DNA of 64,000 nt, taken from assembly GCF_029309905.1 (NCBI RefSeq), contig NZ_JARBJP010000002.1:310001-374000 (forward strand), in the 5' to 3' direction. The translations under genes and the position numbers were made by a program. The notes beneath the pieces were generated by a model. That model saw nothing but the letters and a program-made list of their open reading frames with translations. It was not told where the DNA came from and searched no databases. Every line of letters begins with the position of its first letter. Within the stretch, counting starts at the first letter, position 1. Of this stretch, positions 52,495 to 61,563 are shown one piece after another. The stretch is from Brytella acorum (GTDB taxonomy: Bacteria > Pseudomonadota > Alphaproteobacteria > Acetobacterales > Acetobacteraceae).

Positions 52495-53939
52495 GCCTGA
52501 CGCCCCGGAGGCAGACGGGTCCAGGCGTAGAGTGCCGCCACGCCTGCGAGGGCGGCCACCACGTCGACGGCGACGAATACGTTGGCTCCCAGATGGGCGG
52601 TCCAGCCTGGACGGGTCAGACTATCGAGGAGCGGAAGGGCAAGTCCCAGACACCCGATCCAGGCCAGAAATCCCCGCCATGCGAAGAGGCTCTTCCGGCG
52701 GAAACTGCCGATGAGCGCTCCCGTGAAGACCGTCACGGCCATGGCGAAGAAGCTTCGCCACTCCCAGAGTGACCGCATCGGAAAATCGATCGGAAGCAGA
52801 CGGTTCATCCAGAGCAGGAACAGTGCCGAGGCGGGAAATCCGAGAATGACCGTCATGGCGAGAGTTTCGGCGACAGCGAAGAGCGCGTCTTTCTCTTTCG
52901 TGCGGCGGTAACGGAGCAGAAACAGGATCAGGCCGCTTGTCATGAGCCCCGCGCCTGCGAGACCGGAACCGAAATACATCCAGCGCAGAGGCAGCGGCAC
53001 CCACCGAGCGAAATGCACCCCGCGGAACGCCTGCTGGGAGATGGAAACCGCATCGCCGTGATGAACGGTGCGGCGCAACTCTCCCGTCGGGCTGAAATCG
53101 GCCTCGTCACGCATGAGCAGAAAGGTCGCGCTGTCGGCGCGCGTGGCCGTCACGCCGTTCCTGCCGAACAGCAGAGAACCCACATGCCCGGGGCCGTAAA
53201 TCCGTTCGGCCTGGGCCAGGATCGGCCTGAGATCGGGAATGTCATAGGAAACGGCTTTTTCTGGCGGTTGGTGGCCGCCGCGCAGATCGGGCAGGATCGC
53301 GCCGGAATGCGCGACAACGCCCGTATAAGCCGTCGAGATGAGGAACGGCAGAACGAGGATGCCTGAAAGCACATGAAGGTCCATCCACGCCCGTGGCCGG
53401 GCCGCGAAGGGACGAAAAATCAGGAGATCGGAGAAGAGCGAACGGAGGTGAATGACGAGGCCGGAGCCAATCGCGACCAGCAGCGCGATACCCGCGCAAT
53501 CGACAACCTGCCGACCGAGATCGTGGCCGAGGTCGAGCGTAAAGTGAAGATCGTAAAAGAACTGTCCTCCCACGGTCTGACGGGCATGCAGGGCGTCGCC
53601 CGTCTCGGGATCGAGGGCTTCCTTTACGGCCGCGTCGGCTTTGCCGTAGCGGATGCGGAGGACCGGGTCGCGCTCCGTCGGGAGATCTATGGAAGCGTTC
53701 TGCCCTTGCTGCCGCAGGGTTTCAACGCGCGCGCGCGCGGCCTCGACCAGTGTATCGGAGAGGGGAATGCGTGTCGTTCTCTGGATTTCGGGCTGCATCC
53801 AGCGGCCGATCTCGGTGTCGAAGGACGTGAGCGTGCCACCGGCGAAAATGACGAGGATGACGAGACCTCCGAGGAACCCGACCCAGCGATGCAGCCAGCC
53901 CATGCGTCCGCGGAGCGTATCGGTCGCCACTCTCGTCAT
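52491..53939 (-). CDS. PepSY-associated transmembrane protein (iron-uptake reductase-like)
   Basis: A 482-residue protein of the PepSY TM family: MGWLHRWVGFLGGLVILVIFAGG at the N terminus, HFTLDLGHDLGRQVVD with periplasmic PepSY regions, DLHVLSGILVLPFLISTAYTG, then several helices and a SFRRKSLFAW segment toward the C terminus. Conserved His residues in the helices suggest heme binding and reduction of siderophore iron, as proposed for relatives (PiuB/FsrB). The ATG at 53939 overlaps the DUF3649 stop by 4 bases; a long open frame upstream is not used. Confidence 0.85.
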   Translation of the reverse strand: MTRVATDTLRGRMGWLHRWVGFLGGLVILVIFAGGTLTSFDTEIGRWMQPEIQRTTRIPLSDTLVEAARARVETLRQQGQNASIDLPTERDPVLRIRYGKADAAVKEALDPETGDALHARQTVGGQFFYDLHFTLDLGHDLGRQVVDCAGIALLVAIGSGLVIHLRSLFSDLLIFRPFAARPRAWMDLHVLSGILVLPFLISTAYTGVVAHSGAILPDLRGGHQPPEKAVSYDIPDLRPILAQAERIYGPGHVGSLLFGRNGVTATRADSATFLLMRDEADFSPTGELRRTVHHGDAVSISQQAFRGVHFARWVPLPLRWMYFGSGLAGAGLMTSGLILFLLRYRRTKEKDALFAVAETLAMTVILGFPASALFLLWMNRLLPIDFPMRSLWEWRSFFAMAVTVFTGALIGSFRRKSLFAWRGFLAWIGCLGLALPLLDSLTRPGWTAHLGANVFVAVDVVAALAGVAALYAWTRLPPGRQA

Positions 53940-54247
53940 TTCAGCCATAGCCATGTCAGCAGCGCGGCGAGGAAAAACGCTGTCAGCGCGATCACGCCCC
54001 GCCCGTCGCGACGCCAGCCGAATCCGATCAGAATCGAGAGGGGGATGAGGGCCGTGGCGAGCGTCTGTCCGATCAGGAAATCGTCGCGCCGGGGTGGGTG
54101 GGTGAGATGGCCGAAATCCGCAACGACCAGCCATGAAGTCGCATAGGCGAGCGTGATGACGGCGATCAACATGCAGGACCGCCGCCAGGAGAGAGAGGGC
54201 GGTCGCGAGGTAATCTTCGGAGCGGGCGAACTGCGAACCATTCGCAT
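53936..54247 (-). CDS. DUF3649 membrane protein
   Basis: A 103-residue membrane protein with three hydrophobic helices (MLIAVITLAYATSWLVVADFGH, LIGQTLATALIPLSILIGFGWR, VIALTAFFLAALLTWLWLK), matching DUF3649, the first gene of the DUF3649-PepSY-DUF3325 trio. The start at 54247 (MRMVRSS) is a guess; frames continue upstream to a TTG at 54331. An inverted repeat overlaps this start. The trio normally goes with a TonB-dependent siderophore receptor, which is not in the window. Confidence 0.75.
   Translation of the reverse strand: MRMVRSSPAPKITSRPPSLSWRRSCMLIAVITLAYATSWLVVADFGHLTHPPRRDDFLIGQTLATALIPLSILIGFGWRRDGRGVIALTAFFLAALLTWLWLK
54232..54246. promoter_or_regulatory. inverted repeat TGCGAA-CCA-TTCGCA at the DUF3649 start
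   Basis: Six-base arms (54232-54237 and 54241-54246) overlap the first codons after the presumed start of the DUF3649 gene. It does not resemble the Fur box that an iron operon would suggest. Possible operator or chance. Confidence 0.25.
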
Positions 54248-54353
54248 ATTGCTACGGAGAACTTGCGGACTTGTAAAGGCAGTCCGATAGGTCTTCGTCA
54301 CGACGTGGCGTGGAAGGGGCATCTTTCGCAAAAAATGCCCTGGTGGACTGCGA

Positions 54354-55397
54354 TCAGTGACCTTCGGTCATGGGAGTCATCCCCAGTGCCTTGAGGAGCA
54401 GCCGGTCACGATGTTCGGCGGGATTTGGCGTCGTCAGGAGCTTGTCGCCGCAGAAAATCGAGTTGGCTCCCGCGAGAAAGGCCAGAGCATGGGTCTCGTC
54501 GCTCATCTGTTCGCGTCCGGCGGCGAGGCGCACATGGCTCGCAGGCATGGTGATGCGCGCCGCCGCGATGATCCGCACGAAGGTCAGGGGATCCACCGCA
54601 TCGGCTTCGGCGAGAGGCGTCCCGGCAACCCGGACCAGCATGTTGATCGGCACGCTTTCGGGATGCTGGGGGAGGGAAGCCAGGGTGGCGAGCAGGCCCG
54701 CGCGGTCATCGGGGGCCTCTCCCATGCCGACGATCCCGCCACAGCAGACGTTGATGCCTGCGTTCCGCACGTTTTCGAGGGTATCGAGTCGTTCCTGGTA
54801 AGTCCGGGTCGAGATGATCTTGTCGTAGTATTCGGGTGAGGTATCGAGGTTATGGTTGTAATAATCGAGACCGGAATCGCGAAGACGTTTGCTCTGATGG
54901 GCGTCGAGCATCCCGAGCGTCACGCATGTTTCCAGTCCAAGCGACTTCACCCCCTCGATCATGGCGCAGACGGTGTCGAGATCGCGTTCTTTCGGTGAGC
55001 GCCATGCCGCGCCCATGCAGAAGCGTCCGGCGCCTGCCGCCTTGGCGGCGCGGGCTTCGGTCAGAACTTTCTCCACGGCCATGAGCTTTTCGGCCTTTAC
55101 GCCGTCCTCATGCTTGGCGCTCTGCGGGCAGTAGGCGCAGTCTTCGGGGCAGCCGCCTGTCTTGATCGAAAGAAGCGTTGAGATCTGTACTTTTGTGGGA
55201 TCGAAAAAAGCCCGATGGGCGGTTTGCGCGCGGTAGATCAATTCGGGAAAGGGCAGGGCGATGACGGCAGCGACTTCCTCACGTGTCCAGTCATGCCGGA
55301 TTTCCGGGTGCCAGGGTTGGGGATGCGAAGGGTGGGCGCTCCGAAGGGGCGAGGCGGCGTGCGTGCCGCTTTCCGGGCGGGTCATGACGTCGGACAT
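54354..55397 (-). CDS. bioB: biotin synthase
   Basis: Radical SAM enzyme (347 residues) inserting sulfur into dethiobiotin. The 4Fe-4S motif is [27 protein letters not shown]-type region ([16 protein letters not shown]) and [13 protein letters not shown] supply 2Fe-2S ligands. The ATG at 55397 has GGAG 7 bases upstream. The N terminus is about 35 residues longer than in E. coli, rich in Pro and His. Other bio genes are absent nearby. It is divergent from the diiron protein gene, and both may share a regulator. Confidence 0.95.
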   Translation of the reverse strand: MSDVMTRPESGTHAASPLRSAHPSHPQPWHPEIRHDWTREEVAAVIALPFPELIYRAQTAHRAFFDPTKVQISTLLSIKTGGCPEDCAYCPQSAKHEDGVKAEKLMAVEKVLTEARAAKAAGAGRFCMGAAWRSPKERDLDTVCAMIEGVKSLGLETCVTLGMLDAHQSKRLRDSGLDYYNHNLDTSPEYYDKIISTRTYQERLDTLENVRNAGINVCCGGIVGMGEAPDDRAGLLATLASLPQHPESVPINMLVRVAGTPLAEADAVDPLTFVRIIAAARITMPASHVRLAAGREQMSDETHALAFLAGANSIFCGDKLLTTPNPAEHRDRLLLKALGMTPMTEGH

Positions 55398-55535
55398 GCG
55401 GAGCTCCGTAAACCTTGAAAAAAGAGGTGCGAACTGCACCGGGGCACGCAGCGATGCCACAGCGCGGGCATATTTGTCACCTGAACTTGCGCAAGTTGCT
55501 ACCCAAACGGGTCGGAACGTGGCATGGAGCCGGGC

Positions 55536-56360
55536 ATGAAACACTGGCGTATCGAACAGCTTGACTGGGATGCGTTCGACGTATCGAAGGTCGATCCGGA
55601 CATCATTCCTGTGGTGAAAGCTGCGGCGGTGGTCGAGCGCAATGGCCTTGATTACGCGATCTATCTCGGCAATGTCTTCGTTGGCGATCCTGATTTTCGC
55701 GCGGCCGCGGATAACTGGGCCGTCGAGGAAGTGCAGCACGGCGACGCTCTGGGGAAATGGGCGATGCTCGCCGACCCCACGTGGGATTACATGGAAGCCT
55801 TCGCCCGCTATCGCGCGACCTATCACATCGAGCAGGACGTGGATGCTTCGATTCGAGGATCACGCTGCGGCGAGTTGATTGCCCGATGTATGGTCGAGAC
55901 GGGAACGTCATCGTTTTACACGGCCCTTGCCGATGCCACTGACGAGCCCGTGCTTAAGGCGCTCTGCAAACAGATCGCGGCAGACGAATATCGTCATTTC
56001 AAGCTCTTCTACGATCACATGCACCGCTATCTCAAACGCGAGAAGCTCGGTGTCCTGGCGCGCACGCGTATTGCCCTGGGGCGTGTGACCGAGAGTGAGG
56101 ACGACGAACTCGCCACCGCCTATTACACAACCAACGAATCTGCCGATCGTCCTTACAATCACGAGCAATGCATCGCGGCCTACATGTCTCGCGCGATGGG
56201 CGTCTATCAGCCACATCATATCAAACGTGTCACAAGCATGATTTTCAAGACGATCGGTCTGACGCCTCACTCACGGCTCCAGGCGCTCACCTCGCGCGCG
56301 ATGTATGCGCTGATCCAGATGCGGCTGCGCAAGTTCCGCAAGGTGGCGCCGGCCCAGTAA
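55536..56360 (+). CDS. diiron ferritin-like protein
   Basis: A 274-residue four-helix-bundle diiron protein. Iron ligands are visible as the [11 protein letters not shown] motif (Glu-x-x-His) near residue 66 and [12 protein letters not shown] (second Glu-x-x-His) near residue 150, with an additional Glu in [10 protein letters not shown]. The spacing resembles acyl-ACP desaturases and rubrerythrin-like proteins, but I cannot assign a substrate. The ATG at 55536 has GGAG upstream; an ATG at 55524 is in frame. Divergent from bioB. Confidence 0.75.
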   Translation: MKHWRIEQLDWDAFDVSKVDPDIIPVVKAAAVVERNGLDYAIYLGNVFVGDPDFRAAADNWAVEEVQHGDALGKWAMLADPTWDYMEAFARYRATYHIEQDVDASIRGSRCGELIARCMVETGTSSFYTALADATDEPVLKALCKQIAADEYRHFKLFYDHMHRYLKREKLGVLARTRIALGRVTESEDDELATAYYTTNESADRPYNHEQCIAAYMSRAMGVYQPHHIKRVTSMIFKTIGLTPHSRLQALTSRAMYALIQMRLRKFRKVAPAQ

Positions 56361-56442
56361 GAAGCCAGTGGGGAGAGTCCGGCGGTGAGAAGCCTGTAAC
56401 GGCGCGTGGAATAATCTGTTATGTTTTTTACATTCCGGCTCC

Positions 56443-56452
56443 CCCAATTGGG
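56443..56452. promoter_or_regulatory. palindrome CCCAATTGGG before the Dabb gene
   Basis: A perfect 10-base palindrome 46 bases upstream of the Dabb gene, just after an AT-rich segment (TTATGTTTTTTACATT) that may contain the promoter. Possible operator, tentative. Confidence 0.25.
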
Positions 56453-56497
56453 TTAGGATGGAACGTGAACCCGTCGTCGAGAGTCGGAGTTATTCTG

Positions 56498-57121
56498 ATG
56501 ACCTATCGTCCCAGTTTTCGTACGTCATGCGGCATGGCGTCCGCAGTCGTGCTCGCCACCTGCTCTTTCTTTGCGACAGGCGCGAAAGCCGATCCCTACT
56601 CGCTTCCGATCGCCTCCTATGGACCCGTTCCGGTCGGAGCCACGCCTTCCGCGTCCACCGTCTCGCTCCAGCAGCTTGCGGCACAGGTCGGTCTGGCGGC
56701 CTTCACGGCGCCGAACTGGCACGAGGGGACACTGCGTCATATTGTGATGTTCCGCTACAAGTCTTCCAGCACCCCCGCGCAGCGTTCCGAGGTGACGGCT
56801 CGATTCCTGCATCTGGCTCAGGACTCCCGTCGTGCCGATGGCAAGCCTCTGGTCGTGTCGATCGAGACAGGCATGCAGACGAGCGGAGAGGGCACGGATG
56901 ACGGTCTTCAGCAGGCATTCCTGCTGACCTTCCGTTCGGAAGGAGACAGGAATTACTACGTCGGCAAGCCGGTCATTACAGATTCGGCCTATTTTGATCC
57001 GGCTCATGAAGCTTTCAAGCAGTTTGCGGCCCCCTATCTTGAAAAGGTGGTCGTTTTTGATTTCTCCGTGCAGGCAGTGTCCGCGCCGTCCGCTTCACAT
57101 GGCAAGCGTCGGGGCCGTTAA
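56498..57121 (+). CDS. secreted Dabb (stress-responsive alpha/beta barrel) protein
   Basis: A 207-residue exported protein: signal peptide (MTYRPSFRTSCGMASAVVLATC, ending ATGAKA), then a Dabb-type ferredoxin-like domain (about 75-190) with LRHIVMFRYKSSS at its start, QQAFLLTFRSEGDRNYYV and ending PYLEKVVVFDFS. Dabb domains are usually cytoplasmic dimers, so export is unusual. A GGAG site is 8 bases upstream of the ATG. Basic C terminus (HGKRRGR). Function unknown. Confidence 0.8.
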   Translation: MTYRPSFRTSCGMASAVVLATCSFFATGAKADPYSLPIASYGPVPVGATPSASTVSLQQLAAQVGLAAFTAPNWHEGTLRHIVMFRYKSSSTPAQRSEVTARFLHLAQDSRRADGKPLVVSIETGMQTSGEGTDDGLQQAFLLTFRSEGDRNYYVGKPVITDSAYFDPAHEAFKQFAAPYLEKVVVFDFSVQAVSAPSASHGKRRGR

Positions 57122-57218
57122 TTTCCGGGAGCGCTAAATTCCGACGTTGGTATCTGTGCAACGCTGAAACAAACTGTATGCTGTGATGCAATATCCTGCT
57201 TTCGCTAGGATTGAATGC

Positions 57219-59315
57219 ATGTATAGGAGCATACAGAACGTGAATTCTGTTAAACGCACGCGTTTTCTGGGTCTTCTGGCCGCAGTGAGTGCGATCGCCC
57301 TGAATGGCGGCGCATCGGCTCACGCCGCTTCCGAGAAGGTTCAGCCCTACAAGAACGGTTGGGGCTTCGATGTCGCCGGGATGGACAAGAGCGTCAAGGC
57401 TGGCGACAATTTCTTTCGCTATGCCAACGGCACCTATCTCGATCATATCCAGATCCCCCCTGACAAATCGACGTTCGGTCCGTTTTCGATCCTCGCCGAT
57501 GTCGCGCGCGAGCGCGTTCAGGGTATTCTGACGGCTGCGGGCAAAACCGCTCCGGCGGGTGATCCGACGACGACGGAAGCCAAGCTCGGGGTCTATTACG
57601 CGACGTTCCTCGACGAAGCGCGGGCCGAACAGCTCGGCGCCACGCCTCTGAAGGGCGATCTGGATCAGGTGAAGGCCGTCCATGACGCCGCTTCCCTCGC
57701 CGAACTTTTCGGCAGGGCACAGAGTTCGTTCCAGTTCAATCCTTTCAGCGTTGGAATTGGTCCGGACGCCAAAGACCCAACGCAGAATGCGCTTGAAATC
57801 GGTCAGGGTAGTCTCGGTCTCCCGGATCGCGACTATTATCTAAAACCGGAATTCGCGAAAAAGAAAACGGCCTATCAGGCCTATATTGCCAAGATGCTGG
57901 GTCTCGTCGGCTGGGAGAATCCGGCGGACGCGGCGGCGAAGGTCGTGGCGCTCGAAACCGAGATCGCAAAAATTCAGTGGGCGCGCGTGGATCGCCGTGA
58001 TCCGGTCAAGACCTACAATCCCACGACGATCGGCGACCTGTCCAAGAGTGCGCCAGGCATCGAATGGATCACGTTGTTCAAGGCGGCTGGCCTTCCGACC
58101 AGCGATATCTCCGGAACCCGGATCATTGTCGACGAGCCCAGCGCCGTCGCCGGAACCGCGAAGGTCATCAAGGCGGCGGATCTCGATGTCATCCGGGCAT
58201 GGCTGGCCTTCCATCTCGCTGACAACGCCGCCCCGGCGCTTTCAAAGGCCTTCGTGCAGGCCGATTTCGAGTTCAATGCTCATGAGCTGAACGGCCAGCA
58301 GCAGTTGTCGGAGCGCTGGAAGCGCGCTGTCGGCGCAACGGGCCGCGCCATGGGGTTTGCGATCGGCAAGGTGTATGTCGACAAGTATTTCCCGCCTTCG
58401 GCCAAGGCCAGCATCACGGAACTGACCCAGCAGGTTAAGGCCGCTTTCGCCGAGCGACTGCATCATGTTACGTGGATGGCGCCCGAGACGCGTGACGCGG
58501 CCGAGCAGAAGCTCAACAACTTCCTGATCATCGTCGGCTATCCCGCGAAGTGGCGCACCTATGACGGCCTGGTCGTCAAGAATGGCGACATCTATGGCAA
58601 CATGGAGCGTTCGAGCGCCTTCGAATGGCAGTACGAACTGAGCCACTTCGGCAAGCCCGTCGATCGCGAAGAGTGGCTCATGACGCCGCAGACCGTGAAC
58701 GCCTACAACAACCCGACGCAGGTTGAAGTCGTGTTCCCCGCTGCGATCCTTCAGCCGCCGTTCTTCGATCCGAAAGGCGATGCCGCCGTCAATTACGGCG
58801 CGATCGGTGGTGTGATTGGCCATGAGATGACCCACTCCTTCGACGACCAGGGCCGTCAGTTCGACGAGCATGGCCGCCTTCACCAGTGGTGGAAGGACGA
58901 GGACGTCAAGCGCTTCCAGGCGCTCGCGGACAAGTTCGGCAAGCAGTATGACGCGTTCGAGGTCGTGCCGGGCACGCATCTCAACGGCAAGCTGACGATG
59001 GGCGAGAACATCGCCGACCTTGGTGGTCTGACGCTGGCGCTCGACGCCTATCACGCTTCTCTTCATGGCAAGCCCGCGCCGGTCGTTCATGGCCTGACGG
59101 GTGACCAGCGCGTGTTCCTGGGCTGGGCCCAGGTCTGGCGCGAGAAGGTGCGTGACGATGCGGCGCGCAATTATGCGACGGTCGATCCGCATTCGGCGCC
59201 GCAGGCCCGCGTCAACATCCCGATGCACAATATCGATGCGTGGTACAAGGCGTTCGACGTGAAGCCGGGTGAGAAGCTGTATCTGACACCGGAAGAACGC
59301 GTGAAGATCTGGTAA
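57219..59315 (+). CDS. secreted M13 family metallopeptidase (PepO/neprilysin-like)
   Basis: A 698-residue zinc endopeptidase. A signal peptide (KRTRFLGLLAAVSAIALNGG, ending ASAHA) precedes the large M13 fold: FFRYANGTYLDHIQIP near the N terminus, NAYNNPTQVEVVFPAAILQPPFF, the zinc motif HEMTH (about 535-539) and ENIADLGG (Glu near 597) which supplies the third ligand. It probably degrades small peptides in the periplasm. I use the ATG at 57219; a GTG at 57240 preceded by AGGAG at 10 bases is equally possible and gives a tidy signal peptide. Confidence 0.9.
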   Translation: MYRSIQNVNSVKRTRFLGLLAAVSAIALNGGASAHAASEKVQPYKNGWGFDVAGMDKSVKAGDNFFRYANGTYLDHIQIPPDKSTFGPFSILADVARERVQGILTAAGKTAPAGDPTTTEAKLGVYYATFLDEARAEQLGATPLKGDLDQVKAVHDAASLAELFGRAQSSFQFNPFSVGIGPDAKDPTQNALEIGQGSLGLPDRDYYLKPEFAKKKTAYQAYIAKMLGLVGWENPADAAAKVVALETEIAKIQWARVDRRDPVKTYNPTTIGDLSKSAPGIEWITLFKAAGLPTSDISGTRIIVDEPSAVAGTAKVIKAADLDVIRAWLAFHLADNAAPALSKAFVQADFEFNAHELNGQQQLSERWKRAVGATGRAMGFAIGKVYVDKYFPPSAKASITELTQQVKAAFAERLHHVTWMAPETRDAAEQKLNNFLIIVGYPAKWRTYDGLVVKNGDIYGNMERSSAFEWQYELSHFGKPVDREEWLMTPQTVNAYNNPTQVEVVFPAAILQPPFFDPKGDAAVNYGAIGGVIGHEMTHSFDDQGRQFDEHGRLHQWWKDEDVKRFQALADKFGKQYDAFEVVPGTHLNGKLTMGENIADLGGLTLALDAYHASLHGKPAPVVHGLTGDQRVFLGWAQVWREKVRDDAARNYATVDPHSAPQARVNIPMHNIDAWYKAFDVKPGEKLYLTPEERVKIW

Positions 59316-59365
59316 AAATGTCTTCCACTCCTGCCGCGCTCTAGGCTTGCCAAAAAGTGGCAGGG

Positions 59366-59380
59366 GTGGTGTGACACCAC
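59366..59380. promoter_or_regulatory. palindrome GTGGTGT-G-ACACCAC
   Basis: Perfect 7-base arms around one base (59366-59380), 32 bases before the OpuAC-like gene; a weaker hairpin (TGCCA/TGGCA, near 59349-59363) stands just upstream. Candidate operator controlling the OpuAC-like/YdcF-like pair. Confidence 0.35.
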
Positions 59381-59411
59381 ATTCTGAAGTCTTCACGAGG
59401 AGTACGCATCC

Positions 59412-60134
59412 ATGACCAGCATAACGCTCGGCCACTTGCGCGACACATTGCATGCCGGATGTGCGGCAGCCGTAGCGCGGGTGCTCGATGCCTATGAAAT
59501 GGATGTGTCGTTCGTCGATGCGTCTCCGGATGAACTTCCGGATATGCTGGAAGCGGGCGAGATCGATCTGCTCGTTTCCGTCTGGCTCCCTCGTGACGAA
59601 AAGCTCGTCAACGCCGGTTTCAGGTCCCTGGGCGAGTTGTATCTGCCGCAGAATCTATGGGCTGCTACGACTCCCCTGCCGCCGATCGACAGGATTGGCA
59701 CGGGCGACGTGGCCTGCGTCATCACGACTCCCGAGCTTGCGCCTGTCGTTCAGGCCGCCCTGGAGACGCTTCCTGCGTTGCGCGGGGTTTCCATCGAGAT
59801 CGTCGATGACGAGGAAATTTACGATCGTGTGATCCGGTTTTCGGAGGCGAGGCCGTGCATTGTGGCGCTGGCACAGCCTCATGCGCTTTTCCATGCCGAC
59901 GTTTTGCACCAGATTGAGGATCCGGAATTTCGGCTCGGTCGGGAAATGCGGGCGTGTATGATTTTGCGCGAGAGTGTGGCGTCACGCCTGGACTCCGACA
60001 TGATCGACGAGCTTTCGGAGATGATGCTCGGCAACAAGGTCATGAGTGCTCTGGATTATCTGATCAGGGTTGAAGGCGTTGATCCTGAAGATGCGGCGGA
60101 ATCCTGGCAGCGGGGTCGTCTGATCCCGCGTTGA
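59412..60134 (+). CDS. cytosolic OpuAC-like (glycine betaine-binding type) protein
   Basis: A 240-residue protein resembling substrate-binding proteins of betaine/choline ABC transporters (OpuAC fold): SITLGHLRDTLHAG at the start and GEIDLLVSVWLPRDEKL where these proteins have GDID...WLP. There is no signal peptide or lipobox, so it stays in the cytoplasm, and no transporter gene is adjacent. It may be a ligand sensor or scavenger. SD-like AGGAG precedes it (CACGAGGAGTACGC before the ATG). It overlaps the YdcF-like gene by 4 bases (TTGA). Confidence 0.75.
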   Translation: MTSITLGHLRDTLHAGCAAAVARVLDAYEMDVSFVDASPDELPDMLEAGEIDLLVSVWLPRDEKLVNAGFRSLGELYLPQNLWAATTPLPPIDRIGTGDVACVITTPELAPVVQAALETLPALRGVSIEIVDDEEIYDRVIRFSEARPCIVALAQPHALFHADVLHQIEDPEFRLGREMRACMILRESVASRLDSDMIDELSEMMLGNKVMSALDYLIRVEGVDPEDAAESWQRGRLIPR

Positions 60135-60658
60135 ACGCATCACTGGTGATTGTTTTCGGGGCGGCTCCCAGAGCGGATAATACGCCCAGCAGGGCGATGC
60201 GGCTTCGGGTCGCCGCTGCGGCGCGATTTGCTTCTGATCATCCGGACGCACGGATTCTCCTGACCGGCGGTGTCAGCCACCGTCAGAAGCGTTCCGGGCC
60301 GAGTGAGGCCGCGATCATGGCGGCGCTTCTCAAGGCAAACGGAGTGTCAGGATCTGAAGTATGGCTCGAAGATCAGGCGACCGATACGTTCGACTCGGTT
60401 GTGTTCTGCAACGATTTTCTGCGTGCGCGGGGATATGCAGGGCCTGTATGGGTATGTTCCAGTCGCTATCATCTGCCGCGTTGCGCCTTGTTGATGCGGA
60501 TGCTCGGCTGGAAAGTGTATTGTATGCGGGCGCTTGAAGAACGGCGCGAACGCGGTGATCATGATTATGTGTATCGGGTCTATTGGCGTCTGAGAGAAAT
60601 TCCAGCCATCCTGTGGGATGGTTTTCTGATGCTTCGTCATCGTTCGTGTCTTCGTTAA
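60131..60658 (+). CDS. YdcF-like DUF218 protein
   Basis: A 175-residue DUF218 protein without an N-terminal membrane helix: LVIVFGAAPRADN, ILLTGGVSH, SEAAIMAALL, ATDTFDSVVFCND and VCSSRYHLPRCALLMRML correspond to the family core. It starts with a TTG overlapping the preceding stop, implying translational coupling with the OpuAC-like gene. Its paralogue at 25487-26089 is membrane-anchored. Activity unknown. Confidence 0.8.
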   Translation: MNASLVIVFGAAPRADNTPSRAMRLRVAAAARFASDHPDARILLTGGVSHRQKRSGPSEAAIMAALLKANGVSGSEVWLEDQATDTFDSVVFCNDFLRARGYAGPVWVCSSRYHLPRCALLMRMLGWKVYCMRALEERRERGDHDYVYRVYWRLREIPAILWDGFLMLRHRSCLR

Positions 60659-60676
60659 CAGAACAGGTGTGGTTTG

Positions 60677-61552
60677 ATGTTTCAGGCTCCTGACGCTTCC
60701 GCCGTGTTCGATACGTTTAAGAACCGAAGCGACGAGGACTGGCTTTCCATTCTGGTATCGTCTCTCCAGATTCCTGAAATAGATGGCGCGCATATGCCGC
60801 GCTTCCCGCCCGATGATCTCCAGCGCGAGATTCACGGCCATAGCGGAGAGGTGTCGCTACACGAGGCTCATGTATTTTATCGTGAGATCAAGGCCTATTG
60901 TTCCTATGTCGGCCGCCCCGTGATGCCGGAGACGCGGGTTCTCGATTTCGGTTGCGGCTGGGGACGCGTGACGCGCCTTTTCATGAAAGACGTGCGCCCC
61001 GACAATCTGTTCGGGGTGGATTCGACATCGCGATTCCTGATCGAGGCGCGACGCTGCAATCCGGCTCTGAATTTCCTGTCTTGCCAGTTGGTGCCCCCCC
61101 TGCTGATGGGAGATGGCACATTCGACCTCATTACCTCCTGGTCCGTATTTTCGCATCTGGACGAATTTCTCGCCGGTCATTGGATCCGCGAGTTTCATCG
61201 CCTGCTTAGACCGGGGGGTATCGCCATTCTGACGACCCAAAGTCGCCGGTTCATCGGATTCTGTGCCGAAATGAGAGCGCGTCGGGCTTCGGGAATGCGT
61301 CTCGAGCACGGATGGTATGAAGCGTGTGCGGACAGTTTCACGGATGAGGCCCACGCGAATTCACGTTATGAAGCCGGAATGTTTCTGCATGCCGCGTCCG
61401 TTCAGGCACCTCATCCGCAGGCGCATTACGGCGAGGCGATTATTCCCCGGAATTACGTGGTCAAGCAGTGGGGCAGTCTGTTCCGTCTGGTTGAGTTTCT
61501 CGACAATCCGGTGCGACTGCCGCAGGTCATGATCGTCCTCCAGAAAATCTGA
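60677..61552 (+). CDS. SAM-dependent methyltransferase
   Basis: A 291-residue class I methyltransferase. The SAM-binding motif is VLDFGCGWGRVTRLFM, with acidic residue in LFGVDSTSRFLIEARR; motif IV FDLITSWSVFSHLDE and LLRPGGIAILTTQS follow. The substrate is unknown. The ATG at 60677 follows AGGTGTGG. It is 18 bases after the YdcF-like gene on the same strand and probably cotranscribed, and converges on the permease gene 11 bases apart. Confidence 0.85.
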   Translation: MFQAPDASAVFDTFKNRSDEDWLSILVSSLQIPEIDGAHMPRFPPDDLQREIHGHSGEVSLHEAHVFYREIKAYCSYVGRPVMPETRVLDFGCGWGRVTRLFMKDVRPDNLFGVDSTSRFLIEARRCNPALNFLSCQLVPPLLMGDGTFDLITSWSVFSHLDEFLAGHWIREFHRLLRPGGIAILTTQSRRFIGFCAEMRARRASGMRLEHGWYEACADSFTDEAHANSRYEAGMFLHAASVQAPHPQAHYGEAIIPRNYVVKQWGSLFRLVEFLDNPVRLPQVMIVLQKI

Positions 61553-61563
61553 AGAATAGGAGT

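Noticed and set aside
54317-54342. Terminator after bioB from the GGGCAT/ATGCCC hairpin
   Set aside because: The stem is short with an A/T-rich interior and is not followed by a T run on the minus strand.
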